16,508 bases of DNA from Betaproteobacteria bacterium (lineage in GTDB: Bacteria > Pseudomonadota > Gammaproteobacteria > Burkholderiales > SG8-39), in contig JAAOZY010000355.1 of assembly GCA_012274205.1 (NCBI GenBank), positions 1 through 16,508 of the forward strand, given 5' to 3'. The stretch's first letter is position 1. Every line of letters begins with the position of its first letter. Positions 15,160-16,508 of this stretch are shown here, in pieces. Below the pieces are notes generated by a model. That model was not told the origin of the DNA. It searched no databases and saw nothing but the letters and a program-made list of their open reading frames with translations. Position numbers and translations under genes: made by a program.

Positions 15160-16071
15160 ATGACGACTCTCCTGCAACCGGGCCAGATCGAAGCGGCAGC
15201 CGGCAGCATTCCGGAACTGCGGCTGCCGCCCGCCGACGTTTTCCTGATGCGCGCCCGGCGGCTGGAGCAACTGGCCGAACGTCACACCCTGGACGACTAC
15301 CTGCGCTTTGTCGCCCGGCTCGCCCGCGCCCAGCAGGGGATCTTGGACGCCGGCCCGGCGGCGGAGCTGCCGACACCCGACCTATTGGCGCAATGCCGCG
15401 AATATGGCATGCCGCCGCTAGCGCCGGCTGGTCTGGCGCGGCCGCCCGGCTGGCGCGACACGGCCCGCCAGCTGGCGCGGACGGTGCTGCCGAACTTGCC
15501 TGAGGCCGGCCAGGCCGCGTTGCGCCCGATCCTCGAAGGCGAGGATGCATGGCTGGACGAACAGGCCAGCTACCTGTTCGAGGGTGACCTGGCCAAACTG
15601 AATGCCGCCACGGCGCCGTTGATCGGCGCGGCCCTGCAGGTGCACTGGACGCATCTTGCGCGCCAGCTCGATCCAGCCCAGGTAGCGCGGCCCGAGCTGC
15701 CCAATCTGTGCCCGGTGTGCGGCTCGCATCCGGTCAGCTCGGTGGTGCGCATCGGCGGCGCCGAGAACGGCCTGCGCTATCTGCACTGCGCGCTGTGCGC
15801 GTCGGAATGGCATGTGGTGCGCGCCAAGTGCAGCAACTGCGACAACACCCGCGGCATCGTTTACTACCATGTGGAGGGCGGCAGTAATGTAGTGCGTGCC
15901 GAGAGCTGCCCGGAGTGCAAGACCTATCTGAAAATCATCCAGCAGGACAAGGATCCGCTGGCCGATCCGGTTGCCGACGACCTCGCCAGCCTGGCGCTCG
16001 ACTGGCTGATGGCCGATACCGGCTATGCCAAGAGCGGAATCAACTGGTATCTGGTTCAAGGTCAACTATAA
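15160..16071 (+). CDS. fdhE: Formate dehydrogenase accessory protein FdhE
   Basis: A 303-residue cytoplasmic rubredoxin-like iron protein (E. coli FdhE is 309) needed for activity of respiratory formate dehydrogenases. It interacts with the catalytic subunit before export. Four CxxC motifs are visible: CPVC (184-187), CALC (210-213), CSNC (224-227) and CPEC (250-253). The N-terminal half is helical and carries the LRLPPADVFLMRARRLEQLA stretch. The C-terminus DWLMADTGYAKSGINWYLV is family-like. The ATG at 15160 lies 32 bases after fdhI and has only a weak ribosome site; the frame is open much further upstream, but that part is a shadow of fdhI. Its place at the end of the fdh structural genes supports the assignment. 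Confidence 0.94.
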   Translation: MTTLLQPGQIEAAAGSIPELRLPPADVFLMRARRLEQLAERHTLDDYLRFVARLARAQQGILDAGPAAELPTPDLLAQCREYGMPPLAPAGLARPPGWRDTARQLARTVLPNLPEAGQAALRPILEGEDAWLDEQASYLFEGDLAKLNAATAPLIGAALQVHWTHLARQLDPAQVARPELPNLCPVCGSHPVSSVVRIGGAENGLRYLHCALCASEWHVVRAKCSNCDNTRGIVYYHVEGGSNVVRAESCPECKTYLKIIQQDKDPLADPVADDLASLALDWLMADTGYAKSGINWYLVQGQL

Positions 16072-16116
16072 AAAAACCGGCTGCTTAAAATCGCTGTTTC
16101 GCCTATCGCAAAGGGA

Positions 16117-16508
16117 ATGTCTATCGTGCATAGCGCCCAGGCCCGTCCGCCCTCGATCGATCGCGTCCTCAACTGGATCGCTGTTGCGCCCCTGCTCGCT
16201 GCATACGGCCGCGAACCGGTGCTCGCCGGCGTGCGCAGCGTGCTCGAACATGCGCGTCTGGCCGCGCGCCAGGGCAATCAGGTGGATTACGCCGAGCCTG
16301 TGGTGGCGACGCATCTAGCCGCGCATCTGGCGCAGCACCATGCGCCACGCCTGAGGCGGGTTTTCAATCTCAGCGGCACCGTGCTGCACACCAACCTCGG
16401 CCGCGCGCCGCTGCCGGACGAGGCGGTGGACGCCTTGGTGATGGCGGCGCGCCATCCCTGCGCGCTCGAATACGACCTCGAAACCGGCGGGCGCGGCCGA
16501 GGTTGGTG
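16117..16508 (+). CDS. selA: L-seryl-tRNA(Sec) selenium transferase SelA, 5' part
   Basis: The first 130 codons of SelA, cut by the window edge. SelA is a PLP enzyme that converts Ser-tRNA(Sec) to Sec-tRNA(Sec) using selenophosphate, which the upstream UGA-containing fdhA requires. Recognisable segments are RPPSIDRVLN near the start, the highly conserved VFNLSGTVLHTNLGRAPLP (residues 82-100) and ALEYDLETGGRGR. The PLP lysine lies beyond the edge. The ATG at 16117 directly abuts AAAGGGA; a GTG at 16126 has better spacing to that site, so the start is uncertain by three codons. It starts 45 bases after fdhE with no evident terminator between, so it is probably in the same operon. The last few residues (RGRGW) differ from the usual RGxRD, which may reflect edge sequence error. 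Confidence 0.92.
   Translation, partial: MSIVHSAQARPPSIDRVLNWIAVAPLLAAYGREPVLAGVRSVLEHARLAARQGNQVDYAEPVVATHLAAHLAQHHAPRLRRVFNLSGTVLHTNLGRAPLPDEAVDALVMAARHPCALEYDLETGGRGRGW

Noticed and set aside
16072..16116. Terminator between fdhE and selA
   Set aside because: An A-run follows the fdhE stop but no GC-rich stem precedes a T-run on the coding strand; selA is more likely read through from fdh.

Overview
The window is GC-rich, densely coded DNA from a proteobacterium, most likely a betaproteobacterium. That placement is an inference from GC content, the gene families and the membrane-bound selenocysteine formate dehydrogenase; no rRNA or other taxonomic marker is present. There are 13 genes or gene fragments plus one small probable gene remnant. 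No tRNA, rRNA, insertion sequence or CRISPR array was seen, and no stretch longer than about 190 bases lacks a gene.

Layout. (1) 54-1652: an MFS_3-type exporter with a soluble C-terminal domain, followed by a small broken membrane-protein ORF (1788-1922). (2) 1961-5788: a three-gene same-strand cluster. It encodes a thioredoxin-reductase-like flavoprotein fused to a cyclic-nucleotide-binding domain and a glutaredoxin-like domain, a 90-residue UBP-type zinc finger, and a Na+/H+ antiporter NhaA carrying an N-terminal DsbA-like thioredoxin domain. (3) 5823-6965: a class V aminotransferase-fold PLP enzyme, tail-to-tail with egtD. (4) 9213-6962 on the minus strand: egtB-egtD, the core of ergothioneine synthesis, with a good promoter that overlaps a 13-bp tandem repeat. 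(5) 9399-10337: a DUF5996 protein, divergent from egtB. (6) 10483-16508: a formate dehydrogenase-N/O type operon fdhA(UGA/Sec)-fdhB-fdhI-fdhE, followed by the 5' part of selA.

How they work together. The formate dehydrogenase alpha subunit is read through an in-frame UGA at 11068-11070, with a bacterial SECIS hairpin directly after it. SelA, which makes Sec-tRNA, is encoded just downstream, and FdhE is the accessory protein for this enzyme class, so the locus carries the enzyme together with part of what it needs to be made. EgtB and EgtD make the sulfoxide precursor of ergothioneine. The neighbouring class V PLP enzyme lacks the cysteine-bearing loop of desulfurases and is a candidate for the missing C-S lyase step (EgtE).

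The least ordinary part is the cluster at 1961-5788. The TrxR-like protein has lost both redox cysteines of the reductase (CATC replaced by GATF) but has a cyclic-nucleotide domain and a monothiol glutaredoxin-like domain. The antiporter two genes on has an intact CPHC thioredoxin domain that should face the cytoplasm. Together they suggest a redox- and second-messenger-linked antiporter module; this is a hypothesis.
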